DNA from: a virus | Length of the DNA: 35,306 nucleotides | Direction: 5' to 3' (one strand) | IMG/VR virus record: IMGVR_UViG_3300044846_002352 | Location: 1 to 35,306 of that record | In this document: positions 17,059-25,036 of the stretch, one piece after another | How positions within the stretch are numbered: position 1 is the first letter of the stretch | Layout: the number at the start of each line of letters is the position of its first letter | Notes under the pieces: model-generated | Seen by the model: only the letters and a program-made list of their open reading frames with translations | The model's database searches: none | What the model was told of the DNA's origin: nothing | Translations under genes and position numbers: made by a program

Positions 17059-19071
17059 TTATACAGTTAGACCATAATCAGAACCAACTACTCCAATTTT
17101 ATCTCTTAATGTTCTTAAAGTATCGTCATTATTAAATGCCGATAGTATTGCGTTTTTAACTTGTAAATCATTTGAATTGGCATTTACATCTAATGTAATT
17201 TTAATTTCTTTAGGTGATGATTTAGTTTCAGGTGTTGTATTATTAGCAAAAACTTGTCCTGAGGCACCTATTGATTGAGCTAACATTTCTTGATTCACAG
17301 CCATTAATAAATCACCTTTGTCTAAAGAAAATTTACTACCATTTGCATTTACAACAACATCTTTTTCTTCAGGTAGGTTAGTTCCAGTTATGAAGTTTAA
17401 GACACTTTTTATTATCGGAAATTCCACTGCCGCAGTTGTTAATACATCACCAATTGCTTTAAGGTCTACGCCCACAGTAGTTAAAGTTTTATCTACTATT
17501 TCCATTTTACTTGCCACTGAACCTAAAGCAGCATTAAATGGGTTCTGTTCAATTTTTTCACCTAATTGTGTTGCAACATCAATATAATTTTCACCTATTC
17601 CCAAACCAATATCCGTAATAAGTTTTTTTATTGCCTCATCTGTCATTTGCAACTCACCTTTATTTAATTTAGTTAAAGTTTCATAAGTTGTTGTACCAAA
17701 TTCTCTTTTATTTGATTTATCTAATGAAAATTTTGAAAAACCAACCTCATACGCCTTTATTTGTGCTTCAACCGCGGATTTCAAATAATCTTGACCTTCT
17801 TTGGTTATTGCATACTGAGTTTGTATTGTCGCATTTAAGGAAGCGTTTTGATTAACTAATGTTTCAGTATAGCTTAACTGTTGTTTAGCAACATCAACTA
17901 ATTGTTTTTGTGGGTCGTCAAGATTTTGTTGTTTTTTAAGTTCATTTAAATAATCATATTGTCCATCTTTAAGCTCACTCAATCCTTTTTCCACTGTTTT
18001 ACCAGATTCTGGGTCGGTAAATTTAACAGTATATTCACCTTTAGCTTTATTAAATTCCGCAAGATTTGCAACCAACATTTTATCTTCTTCAGTTGCGTTA
18101 GGCATTAAACCTGAAAAGTCAATTTCACTCATTTTCTTTTCAATTTTTGCAGACTCTAATGCCATTTTTTCAAATTCAGCTCTGTCAATACCTAAAGCAG
18201 TTGCGACTTCACCAAGTTGTCTTCTTGCTTCAGGCATAATTTGAAACTTACCTGTTTTTTCATCAAATTTTGTAAAGGTTTTGGATAATTCGGATAATTG
18301 GTTTTGTAACTCAGGTACATTATTTTGAGCTAAATCCATTAATTTTAATGGGTCAAGCAACGCACTTGAAGTTGCACCTAACCTTTGTAAAGTAGATGCA
18401 ACGTCTATTGCAGACTCAGGTGAAAATAATTTGTCAGCAACCGCCATGGTTTGTGAAATATCAACTCTCATTGCTGCCGCTTTTGCCGCCATTTTAGCCA
18501 TACCTTCAACACCAGTACCAAACCCGTACCTATTCATTTTGTCTAAATTATTAACAACCATTGCCGAAACTACTTGAGCATTGACACCCATACTATTTGC
18601 AGTATTGTAAACTGTTCTCATTTCTTCTTCAATATGGGTTGTCTCCATACCAGCGTTTCTAAAAGAAGTTTCTAATGTTTTTGCTGCAACTCCTGTAACT
18701 TGCGATACCGCAAATAACTTTTCAACATTTTCAGTACTTAAAACAATCGTTCTATTTGTTGCTTCAATGTATTCTTTTTGTAATCTATTGATGTCTTCTT
18801 GTTTACCACCCATTGCAGTTACTTCTGTAACTGCTCTACCTAGTTCTTGTTTTAAAAGCTGTGAATATTCCCTAGTAACACCCATACTTTTAACCAATGA
18901 ACCCATATTTTGGTCCATTTTAGTTAGATATTCCGCAGAATTTTTAAAAGCAAATGCTTGAGATTTAGTTACTTCTAAAAAATCATTAGCAAGCTGGGTC
19001 AATCTAACATAACCAATTTGTTGACCTTGTAAATTATTAGGGTCTGTATTTCCGTCATTTGGATTGAACAT
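17059..19071 (-). CDS. Tail tape measure protein
   Basis: A 670-aa, mostly alpha-helical protein located between the chaperone-like genes and the baseplate genes, the usual position of a tape measure. Residues 110-260 contain TGVAAKTLETSFRNAGM, ARVD-like helices (AAKAAAMRVDISQTMAVADK) and STLQRLGATSSALLDPLKL, which resemble the N-terminal domain of TP901-type tape measure proteins. A helical middle follows, then a short hydrophobic stretch near 550-580 and a compact C-terminus ending KIGVVGSDYGLTV. At about 0.15 nm per residue, 670 aa would set a tail near 100 nm, similar to T4 (gp29, 590 aa). The start ATG at 19071 follows a TATTTATT motif by 13 nt. Confidence 0.85.
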   Translation of the reverse strand: MFNPNDGNTDPNNLQGQQIGYVRLTQLANDFLEVTKSQAFAFKNSAEYLTKMDQNMGSLVKSMGVTREYSQLLKQELGRAVTEVTAMGGKQEDINRLQKEYIEATNRTIVLSTENVEKLFAVSQVTGVAAKTLETSFRNAGMETTHIEEEMRTVYNTANSMGVNAQVVSAMVVNNLDKMNRYGFGTGVEGMAKMAAKAAAMRVDISQTMAVADKLFSPESAIDVASTLQRLGATSSALLDPLKLMDLAQNNVPELQNQLSELSKTFTKFDEKTGKFQIMPEARRQLGEVATALGIDRAEFEKMALESAKIEKKMSEIDFSGLMPNATEEDKMLVANLAEFNKAKGEYTVKFTDPESGKTVEKGLSELKDGQYDYLNELKKQQNLDDPQKQLVDVAKQQLSYTETLVNQNASLNATIQTQYAITKEGQDYLKSAVEAQIKAYEVGFSKFSLDKSNKREFGTTTYETLTKLNKGELQMTDEAIKKLITDIGLGIGENYIDVATQLGEKIEQNPFNAALGSVASKMEIVDKTLTTVGVDLKAIGDVLTTAAVEFPIIKSVLNFITGTNLPEEKDVVVNANGSKFSLDKGDLLMAVNQEMLAQSIGASGQVFANNTTPETKSSPKEIKITLDVNANSNDLQVKNAILSAFNNDDTLRTLRDKIGVVGSDYGLTV

Positions 19072-19094
19072 AAAATGTTTTATTAATAAATAAC

Positions 19095-19289
19095 TTAACT
19101 TTGATTTTTATTACTATTTAAATCAATCAACTTGTTAATTAAAAACTTTCTTTGGAAAGTAGGCATTTTTAAAAAGTCCGAATACGACATTGTTAATTGT
19201 CGTGACAGATAAATGTATTCGTCTAAAAGATATTCTAAATAATCAGAAGAAAGGTCGAAAAAACTCTGCCCCAAAGGTAATACGTGCAA
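19095..19289 (-). CDS. Second-frame chaperone-like ORF overlapping the gp26/gp51-like gene
   Basis: A short frame that overlaps the end of the 250-aa gene by 47 nt, in the +1 register relative to it. If independent it would start at TTG 19289 (64 aa), preceded by AAGG. The likelier real content is residues 12-64 (DLSSDYLEYLLDEYIYLSRQ and SYSDFLKMPTFQRKFLINKL), a helical acidic segment. The frame joins the upstream gene at TTT TTT CGA (19263-19255), so a +1 shift would give a 299-aa fusion and a -2 shift a 300-aa fusion. Many tailed phages make two tail-assembly chaperones from such overlapping frames just upstream of the tape measure, which is exactly where this lies. An internal ATG (MSYSDF) is a third possibility. 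Confidence 0.6.
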   Translation of the reverse strand: MHVLPLGQSFFDLSSDYLEYLLDEYIYLSRQLTMSYSDFLKMPTFQRKFLINKLIDLNSNKNQS

Positions 19290-19995
19290 GTACCTTTTTT
19301 CCAGATGGGGCTATAATTTCTTGTGTTAAATCTAATCCTGGTGAATTTTCTTGTAAAAATCTTGTAATGTACTTTGAATCCATAATTGGCATCCTTTCTA
19401 TAAACTTAACAATTTCCCCCTTATCGGTATTCCCGTCTATTGATACTATTTGTTTTTGTAATCTCCAAGTTACAACTGGAACAGTCATGTTTTTTGGATA
19501 AGATAATTCTCTTTCGTTTAATTCTTTAATTTCACCAAAATTAAGAATTTTTAATTTTACATTTACGTTAGATTTTGGAAGAATTGTTTCAAAATAACCA
19601 TTTTCATCAGGGTTAACTAATGGTTTAATAAAGTTAATTTCATCTAACACAATAGAAACTTCAAAAGGTTTTTGTGTTTCAGGGTCAATTAAATTTAATT
19701 TATACTCAGGTGTAAATGATGTATTTCTTAAAAACAATAAAATTGCTTGGATGTCGCCATCTAACATTTCTTCAATCTTCAAATCAGGTTCATAAACTTT
19801 ATTTCTGATTAAATTATAAATTATTTGGTCTCCACCAACGTTACTAGCACTTGCTAAAATATTTTCATCAGCAGCAGTTAAAAAACCAACTTTAACCGAC
19901 TTTTTTTTATTTTTATAAAATTTTCCCTGACTCGGTAATTGAATTACGTCGTGAGGTAAGTTGAAATTCATTTGATTTACACTATTATCTTCCAT
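19243..19995 (-). CDS. gp26/gp51-like baseplate or tail-assembly protein
   Basis: A 250-aa protein beginning HDVIQLPSQGKFY (about residues 15-27), then a VKVGFLTAADENILAS segment, QIIYNLIRNKV, and GDIQAILLFLRNTSFTPEY. This succession (LPS-G-Y, a KV-LT-xxE-xxL region, ii-xlixn, D-fLLl-lR) matches the T4 baseplate hub assembly proteins gp26/gp51. The Cys-rich CPxCG segment found in many relatives is replaced here by LNLIDPETQKPFEVSI without cysteines. It lies between tail tube and tape measure, so a tail-assembly chaperone role, as lambda gpG plays, is also plausible; the two ideas may be the same thing in different phages. Its 3' end overlaps a second frame (see the entry at 19095). ATG 19995 is the only sensible start. 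Confidence 0.75.
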   Translation of the reverse strand: MEDNSVNQMNFNLPHDVIQLPSQGKFYKNKKKSVKVGFLTAADENILASASNVGGDQIIYNLIRNKVYEPDLKIEEMLDGDIQAILLFLRNTSFTPEYKLNLIDPETQKPFEVSIVLDEINFIKPLVNPDENGYFETILPKSNVNVKLKILNFGEIKELNERELSYPKNMTVPVVTWRLQKQIVSIDGNTDKGEIVKFIERMPIMDSKYITRFLQENSPGLDLTQEIIAPSGKKVLARITFGAEFFRPFF

Positions 19996-20040
19996 AGTTT
20001 TTGTTTAAAACATAGTTTAAAATTATCTTTATGTAAATAA

Positions 20041-20064
20041 AAAACCCACATTTCTGTGGGTTTT
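20041..20064 (-). terminator. Terminator after the tail tube gene
   Basis: A perfect 10-bp stem (AAAACCCACA / TGTGGGTTTT) with a 4-nt loop. Read on the minus strand the loop is GAAA, a stable tetraloop, and the stem is followed by a T-rich run. It begins 22 nt after the tail tube stop codon. A classic intrinsic terminator that would let the highly expressed tube gene be transcribed alone. Confidence 0.88.
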
Positions 20065-20085
20065 AATATAAAGTTTGTAGTAATA

Positions 20086-20574
20086 TTAGTAAAGTAATAC
20101 ACAATAGTCGGGACGAAGAGTTAAAGTGATATCAGCCAATCCATCTTCAGAATATGATACACTACCAAAATCAACGTCAGTTAAAAAACATTGTATTAAT
20201 GACCACTTTTCAATAACAACACCTGTTGGGTCTAACATTTCAAGTTCTACGTCTTTTTTGTAACCCGCGGCATATCCCATACGACCTGTAACTTCTTCAG
20301 CATGTAATCTTACCCACTCCATCATAGCCTGAGCTGCTGATGGCCCGATTGGGTCAAGAAGTTTAACCTGAATAGTGTTCCACTCATACATACCCGCAAC
20401 ATATCTTTTGGTATTCAAGAATGGAATATCATTTGATTTAATAGTAATTTTAGGTCGAGCCGCAGATTGAACAAACCACTCGTTTATTCCCAACGAATCA
20501 GGAAATCTCAAAATGAACCTGTTTTTCTTTTTGGGTTCATATGGAAAGGGCATTTTGGTTAACAAATCAGCCAT
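20086..20574 (-). CDS. 19: Tail tube protein, T4 gp19-like
   Basis: A 162-aa protein of the size and pattern of T4 gp19 (163 aa), which stacks as hexamer rings to form the inner tube. Seen: KNRFILRFPDSLGINEWFVQ, followed by ARPKITIKSNDIPFLN, YEWNTIQVKLLDPIGPSAAQ, AMMEWVRLHAEEVTGRMGYA, LDPTGVVIEKWSL, and a closing beta region with VDFGSVSYSEDGLADITLTL. This order of an F-P start, a W-N-I-V-L-x-D-P-I strand, and the final Y-S-x-D-L-I-L-L strand is diagnostic for myovirus tube proteins. It has its own terminator and two TATTTATA motifs upstream, consistent with high, separate expression. Confidence 0.95.
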   Translation of the reverse strand: MADLLTKMPFPYEPKKKNRFILRFPDSLGINEWFVQSAARPKITIKSNDIPFLNTKRYVAGMYEWNTIQVKLLDPIGPSAAQAMMEWVRLHAEEVTGRMGYAAGYKKDVELEMLDPTGVVIEKWSLIQCFLTDVDFGSVSYSEDGLADITLTLRPDYCVLLY

Positions 20575-20607
20575 ATTATTTTGTTTTTAAATTTTCTTTT
20601 ATTTTAT

Positions 20608-20615
20608 TATAAATA
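20608..20615 (-). promoter_or_regulatory. TATTTATA motif before the tail tube gene
   Basis: Coding-strand TATTTATA, extended to TATTTATAATAAAATAA, 33 nt before the ATG. A second exact copy lies at 20690-20683, directly after the HAD gene stop codon. Confidence 0.4.
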
Positions 20616-20690
20616 GTCTCAATTAAATATTTTTCTATTTACTTTGAACTTTTTTTCAGTCAAACTTGCTATAAGTCCAGTTTATAAATA

Positions 20691-21506
20691 TTAATATAAT
20701 TTCTTTTCTCCTCCATGTGTTGATATTGTTTGAATAATATTTTCTGGGTCTTTTGATAATTCATCTTTAACTTTTTCCAAATTTCTTAAATCATCATCTG
20801 AAAAACCTATTTTAGGTATAAATCTATTACTAATATCATCTTTAAACATTATTGGTTTTTTTAATAAGTTTGCCAAATATTTTACATACTGTTGAAACTC
20901 TCTTAAAGCTTCAACCTTTCCTTTTTCAGGACTTTGGGCAGAACCGGCTCCAAATGTTACAGGATAATACTTATTCATATCCATATAAGCATTTATAAGT
21001 TCTTTGTCCGTCATATCTTCTTCACCTGCAAACTTTCTAAACTTTCTTAAATTTTTAACTAATTCTTTTTTAGATATCCCCTTAAAATTAGTTTCAATCA
21101 TATTTTCAATCGCCCTACGTAAAGCCAATGGTGAATGTCCTCTTGCGGTAACTATTGAAAAGATTGAACCCCCATTAATCGCTTCAACAAAGTCGTCCCA
21201 TGCTGGACCTTCTTTTGCCATCATTGCGTCAATAATGAACCTCTTATCCCCTTTGGTTCCAAAATTTCTGAACGGGTCGTCAGCAAATCCAACAACTGTT
21301 TTATTTTTATATTCAAAAGGTTCAACTCCAACTTTTACACGATATTCCGCAAAGTCTTCCGTTGACATACCAACTTCTTTATTATCTTCGGTACGAAGTA
21401 TTATTTGTGTCGGCATTGTAAGAATATTATCATCCCAATCAAAAGCATAATATTTTAAATCGGGTGTGATTTCTTCATCAAATTCTTCTACTAAAAATAT
21501 TTTCAT
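20691..21506 (-). CDS. HAD-superfamily hydrolase-like protein between tube and sheath
   Basis: A 271-aa protein with all HAD signatures: motif I AFDWDDNIL (Asp23 nucleophile, Asp25 acid/base), motif II in SIVTARGHSP (Thr120), candidate motif III lysine around 195-197 (PEKGK) or 222, and motif IV IGFSDDDLRN (Asp237-239). HAD enzymes usually remove phosphate from small molecules, nucleotides or nucleic-acid ends; the substrate here is unknown. The insertion between residues 40 and 110 would form the cap. The N-terminus MKIFLVEEFDEEITPD is an acidic add-on before the enzyme fold and resembles the start of the T4 internal protein Alt, so packaging in the head is conceivable (inference). It sits alone between two structural genes, downstream of the sheath terminator, with TATTTATA 3 nt before its ATG. 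Confidence 0.85.
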   Translation of the reverse strand: MKIFLVEEFDEEITPDLKYYAFDWDDNILTMPTQIILRTEDNKEVGMSTEDFAEYRVKVGVEPFEYKNKTVVGFADDPFRNFGTKGDKRFIIDAMMAKEGPAWDDFVEAINGGSIFSIVTARGHSPLALRRAIENMIETNFKGISKKELVKNLRKFRKFAGEEDMTDKELINAYMDMNKYYPVTFGAGSAQSPEKGKVEALREFQQYVKYLANLLKKPIMFKDDISNRFIPKIGFSDDDLRNLEKVKDELSKDPENIIQTISTHGGEKKLY

Positions 21507-21509
21507 ATC

Positions 21510-21517
21510 TATAAATA
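21510..21517 (-). promoter_or_regulatory. TATTTATA motif before the HAD gene
   Basis: Coding-strand TATTTATA ending 3 nt before the ATG at 21506. It is too close to the ATG for an ordinary -10 element with a leader, so transcripts would be nearly leaderless or the motif serves another purpose. Confidence 0.3.
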
Positions 21518-21529
21518 TTATGTAAAATA

Positions 21530-21555
21530 AAAACCCCCACTTTCGTGAGGGTTTT
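21530..21555 (-). terminator. Terminator after the sheath gene
   Basis: An 11-bp stem with a GAAA tetraloop on the minus strand (AAAACCCTCAC GAAA GTGGGGGTTTT). The one mismatch seen on the plus strand becomes a U-G wobble in the minus-strand RNA, so the hairpin is built for leftward transcripts. A T-rich run follows. It starts 18 nt after the sheath stop codon. Confidence 0.88.
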
Positions 21556-21573
21556 CAATTATTTTATCGTTGA

Positions 21574-24500
21574 TTAAATATTTTCAAACGACGCTCCTGT
21601 TGGAGTGATTAAGAATTCAATATCTATGAATTCAAGAGCTTTAGTTGGTTTGATATAAATCTTACCTACTAATTGGTTAGCATCTAAGTCTTCAGGTGTG
21701 TTTTGAACAGTAACTCTGAAGTCATACAAACCTCTGTCTCTACGAATTGCATCTAAGATTGGGTTAACAGAATCTAAGAACTGTTGTCTTACCAAGTTAT
21801 CGTTTTGTTCAAACAATAATCTTACAGCTACTGCTGAAATCAACTTACGAGCTTGTAACAACAATCTTCTTACGTTTATTCTGTCAAGAGCTGACTCTCT
21901 AATTTGAAGAGTTTTGTTACCCCAAATTACAGTTCCAACGTCGTTAAAAGTTGCGATTGGGTTAACTCTTCCCTTGTAAAGAGTGTCTCTATCTTCTTGA
22001 GTTAATCTCTTTCTTGCTCTAATAGCATTTACAATACCTCTTGTGTAACCCGCAGTTGCGAACCATGGGAAAGCTATATTGTCAGTTAACGCTAAGTTTC
22101 TTGTAACTTCAGCAGTTGCTGGTATATAGATTTGTGTATTGTTTACAGTATCACGAGTAAGAACCCATGGATAGTAAGTAGCAGTGTAGTTAGAGTCAAT
22201 TCCTGTATTTTCTAAGTTGTCAACCGCTTCTTGTGGGTAAATTAAGTTATCCATTGAAGTTGATGGTTGGAACAAGTTAAAGTCAGGAGTTGTACAAATG
22301 TAGATTGAGTCCGCTCTATCGTTTTCAACAATGTCAATTGTTGCTGAAACTAAATCACTATTGTTAACATAATCAACACCAGGAGTTACAAGAACATTGA
22401 TGTTTGTTATTTCAGGATTTGCAAACGACTGTACACCTAACAAGTATGCGTAATAGTCAGTATTTGCGTAATCAACCGTGTTATCACCAACTGTGATTTG
22501 TTTAAACGCTCCCCATCCTGTAGCATCTGTGTACGGTGCACAAGATAGTGCTCCTTGTTTGTATCCTGTGTTTCCTAAACGGAATCTGTCAGCATTTGTT
22601 CTATATTCTCTGTATATATCCCATCCGTCAAATCCTGCTTGAACAAGGAATGTAAACTTACGAGAGTATAAGAAGTAATATGGACTTGTTTGTGACGTAG
22701 GTTCTGAATTAAACGACCCAGCTCCAACTTCAAATGCCGTTTGACCACTGTTTTGGTAAGCATTTGCTATAACAATAGAAGTTGCTCCTGAATCCATGTG
22801 GAAACCTTTTGTAACATTTGGCCAATATACATGAGAAGGTGGTGTACAAGTTGACGAATTCGGATTTGGCATCCCTTTGTATTGGAAGAAATCAGGGTCA
22901 TAACCTGGTGCATCCGATGAAAATGCTACCGCTGAAGAAATACCTAAATAAGTTCTTCTTATGTTATCACCAGCACTTGGTGTACTGTTAGAACCATTAG
23001 ATGAATTTCCAAACGGTGGGTTATAAATAACTTCACCAGGATAATCATATTTTGTCTTGAAGATTTGGAATGGTGATTTAGCACCTGAGTATGTTCTTGT
23101 AACAAAACCTTCAAATCCACAAGGAAGAGCATCCACTGGAGCTTCCTGATTTACCTCAACAAAAATGTATTTTGACTGTACTGCGTATTCACCATCAGAT
23201 GAACCAACTTTTTTAGCTACGTAACTATTTTCAGCAGGGTCCATACTACAGTTTGTAAACTTTTCTAAAACAACAGGATTTGAATCTGTGTCAAAGAAAT
23301 CACGTACAATAAGGTCAAATGTACCATTGTTAAAGGATATATTCGCAATAGATACTTTAATTTCAGTATTAGCGTCATTACCATCAGCAATTGTATAAAC
23401 TTTAAACAATCTATAAACTAAATTACCACGTAATTCTGAAACAACCCATGGAGATTCAGGTGTTTGGTATTGTTCAAGGTAATAAGCTATAGATGATGTA
23501 TCATTATTTCTAGCTTCAGGTAAAGAAATTAAACTACAATTTAAACCACGAATATAACCTTTGTTATAACCGTAATTTAATAATGTTGGATAACGCTCTT
23601 CAACAAACAATGGAACTTCAGTTCTATCTTTAGCAAAGTTTTCAACACCAAATACTTTAGCAATATAGTTAGCGTTACCTGCATTAAACGAAGTTTCAAA
23701 TTGGAATGCTGAATTTTCATAAGTTAAACCTGAAATTAAAAATGTACTAAATGGATTTTTAGTAACTCCTGAATAAGAACCTGTACAAATCATTTGAACA
23801 TCCGAAGTACCTGTTACTTGATAATCAGGCCCGTCTTGTGTAGTTGAATAGTTTGTAATACCTCTTGAACGTAAAGTTGCAACAACCAAATCATTATAAC
23901 CTGAATAAGTTAAACCTGAGAAGTTATAAATATTACCTGTTATAGAACCACTATAAGAACCTGATGCACCAGTTATTGTACTAATTCTACTAAAGAATGA
24001 ATAACCATCGTAATTTTCACCCGTTGTCGGAGGTGTGAATGTCGCATAATACCATACATCATTAACTTCAGAACAATAATCAATACTTGACGCACTTATT
24101 GCATTAACTCCAAATACGTTTGTAGATGCCGAATATCCTGCCGCAATGTTTGCTGTAACTTGAGCTCCAGAAACCGCTCCAAAATAATAGATAGAAGATG
24201 CTGAAGTAGCATTAGAACTAATTACACCTGAAATTTGACTTTGGAGTTGTGCGTAAATTGTTGATGAACCTCCACTATATGTTGTATAAGGAGTTGTTGC
24301 ATTTGCTATACCGGCAGGTAAACCTGTAATTGTTACTGTTGCAGTTGAGGCAGTTGTACCAACAAATGTTGCTGTAAATGTTGTTGGTGTACCTGTAAGA
24401 GCAACCGTATTACAATCAACATTTGCGACAGTTGTAATAGACCAAGATGGACCTGCGTCATAACCTGATAATCCTAAAATTCTTGTTACAAACAATTGGT

Positions 24501-24765
24501 TAGATTGTTGAAGGTATGATTTAGCGATATAAGCCGCTTCATACTTTGGGATTTGTGTGTTCACAAATTTTTCAGGAGTAGTACCGCCGAAATAGGTTTC
24601 AAACTCTCCATAACTTGTGATGAAGATTGGTTCAAAAGCCGGACCTTTTAAGGTTTCTCCAGCTATACCCAACGTGGTAATCCCAACACTTTGTGAAACA
24701 AAAGATAAATCTCTTTCTGATGTATATACACCAGGTGAGACGAAAACTTTGTTTGATGTTGCCAT
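21574..24765 (-). CDS. 18: Tail sheath protein, T4 gp18-like, enlarged
   Basis: A 1063-aa contractile sheath protein. The N-terminus (KVFVSPGVYTSERDLS, then GPAFEPIFITSYGEFETYFG) and the C-terminus (NVRRLLLQARKLISAVAVRL, FEQNDNLVRQQF, RGLYDFRVTVQNTP, IYIKPTKALEFIDIEF) are typical of gp18-family subunits, which wrap the tube and contract on infection. T4 gp18 has 659 residues; the extra 400 lie between the conserved ends. About residues 110-345 are rich in Thr, Ser, Gly and Tyr and look like inserted beta domains that would be exposed on the tail surface. The gene has its own terminator, and an AATATTTATT motif lies about 35 nt upstream of the ATG. Its bases look more GC-rich than those of the baseplate genes. 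Confidence 0.93.
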   Translation of the reverse strand: MATSNKVFVSPGVYTSERDLSFVSQSVGITTLGIAGETLKGPAFEPIFITSYGEFETYFGGTTPEKFVNTQIPKYEAAYIAKSYLQQSNQLFVTRILGLSGYDAGPSWSITTVANVDCNTVALTGTPTTFTATFVGTTASTATVTITGLPAGIANATTPYTTYSGGSSTIYAQLQSQISGVISSNATSASSIYYFGAVSGAQVTANIAAGYSASTNVFGVNAISASSIDYCSEVNDVWYYATFTPPTTGENYDGYSFFSRISTITGASGSYSGSITGNIYNFSGLTYSGYNDLVVATLRSRGITNYSTTQDGPDYQVTGTSDVQMICTGSYSGVTKNPFSTFLISGLTYENSAFQFETSFNAGNANYIAKVFGVENFAKDRTEVPLFVEERYPTLLNYGYNKGYIRGLNCSLISLPEARNNDTSSIAYYLEQYQTPESPWVVSELRGNLVYRLFKVYTIADGNDANTEIKVSIANISFNNGTFDLIVRDFFDTDSNPVVLEKFTNCSMDPAENSYVAKKVGSSDGEYAVQSKYIFVEVNQEAPVDALPCGFEGFVTRTYSGAKSPFQIFKTKYDYPGEVIYNPPFGNSSNGSNSTPSAGDNIRRTYLGISSAVAFSSDAPGYDPDFFQYKGMPNPNSSTCTPPSHVYWPNVTKGFHMDSGATSIVIANAYQNSGQTAFEVGAGSFNSEPTSQTSPYYFLYSRKFTFLVQAGFDGWDIYREYRTNADRFRLGNTGYKQGALSCAPYTDATGWGAFKQITVGDNTVDYANTDYYAYLLGVQSFANPEITNINVLVTPGVDYVNNSDLVSATIDIVENDRADSIYICTTPDFNLFQPSTSMDNLIYPQEAVDNLENTGIDSNYTATYYPWVLTRDTVNNTQIYIPATAEVTRNLALTDNIAFPWFATAGYTRGIVNAIRARKRLTQEDRDTLYKGRVNPIATFNDVGTVIWGNKTLQIRESALDRINVRRLLLQARKLISAVAVRLLFEQNDNLVRQQFLDSVNPILDAIRRDRGLYDFRVTVQNTPEDLDANQLVGKIYIKPTKALEFIDIEFLITPTGASFENI

Positions 24766-24835
24766 TTTTATTTTAAATGTTTTTAAAAATTTATTTTATT
24801 AATAAATATTGTGTTTTTAACCAAAAACTAATAGG

Positions 24836-24881
24836 TATAATAACTATTTATCTATTGGTAGGAATAAATTCTACCTTTTTT
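24836..24881 (+). promoter_or_regulatory. Plus-strand -10 and attenuator-like hairpin before the small ORF
   Basis: A perfect TATAAT (24836-24841) with no clear -35 is followed by an imperfect hairpin (GGTAG at 24857-24861 with CTACC at 24871-24875) and six T residues (24876-24881). This is the layout of a promoter followed by a terminator or attenuator, just before the 49-aa plus-strand ORF. All parts are short, so chance cannot be excluded in AT-rich DNA. Confidence 0.35.
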
Positions 24882-24886
24882 CTACC

Positions 24887-25036
24887 TTGAAAATTAAGAA
24901 CATTAAAATATCCCCTGAGAGTCATGAAACCTTAAAAACCTATTGTAATAAACATGGCTATAAAATTCATAAGTTTTTAGAAAAACTAATTAAAGAAAAT
25001 TGTGAAGAAAAAAAGGATATCTATGGTGAACATTAA
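24887..25036 (+). CDS. Small 49-aa helical protein on the opposite strand
   Basis: A plus-strand frame from TTG 24887 to TAA 25036: it begins (M)KIKNIKISPESHETLK, continues TYCNKHGYKIHKFLEKLIKE and ends NCEEKKDIYGEH. The protein-like composition, a strand followed by two helices with well-spaced hydrophobic residues, argues that it is coding; the pattern resembles small ribbon-helix-helix-type DNA-binding or regulatory proteins, but I cannot assign it. No ATG is available in the open frame, which begins after a stop at 24818. It lies alone between minus-strand sheath and gp15-like genes, and its stop overlaps the gp15-like stop in a shared TTAA. It might be a small regulator or antitoxin-like element, or a decayed gene. 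Confidence 0.55.
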   Translation: MKIKNIKISPESHETLKTYCNKHGYKIHKFLEKLIKENCEEKKDIYGEH

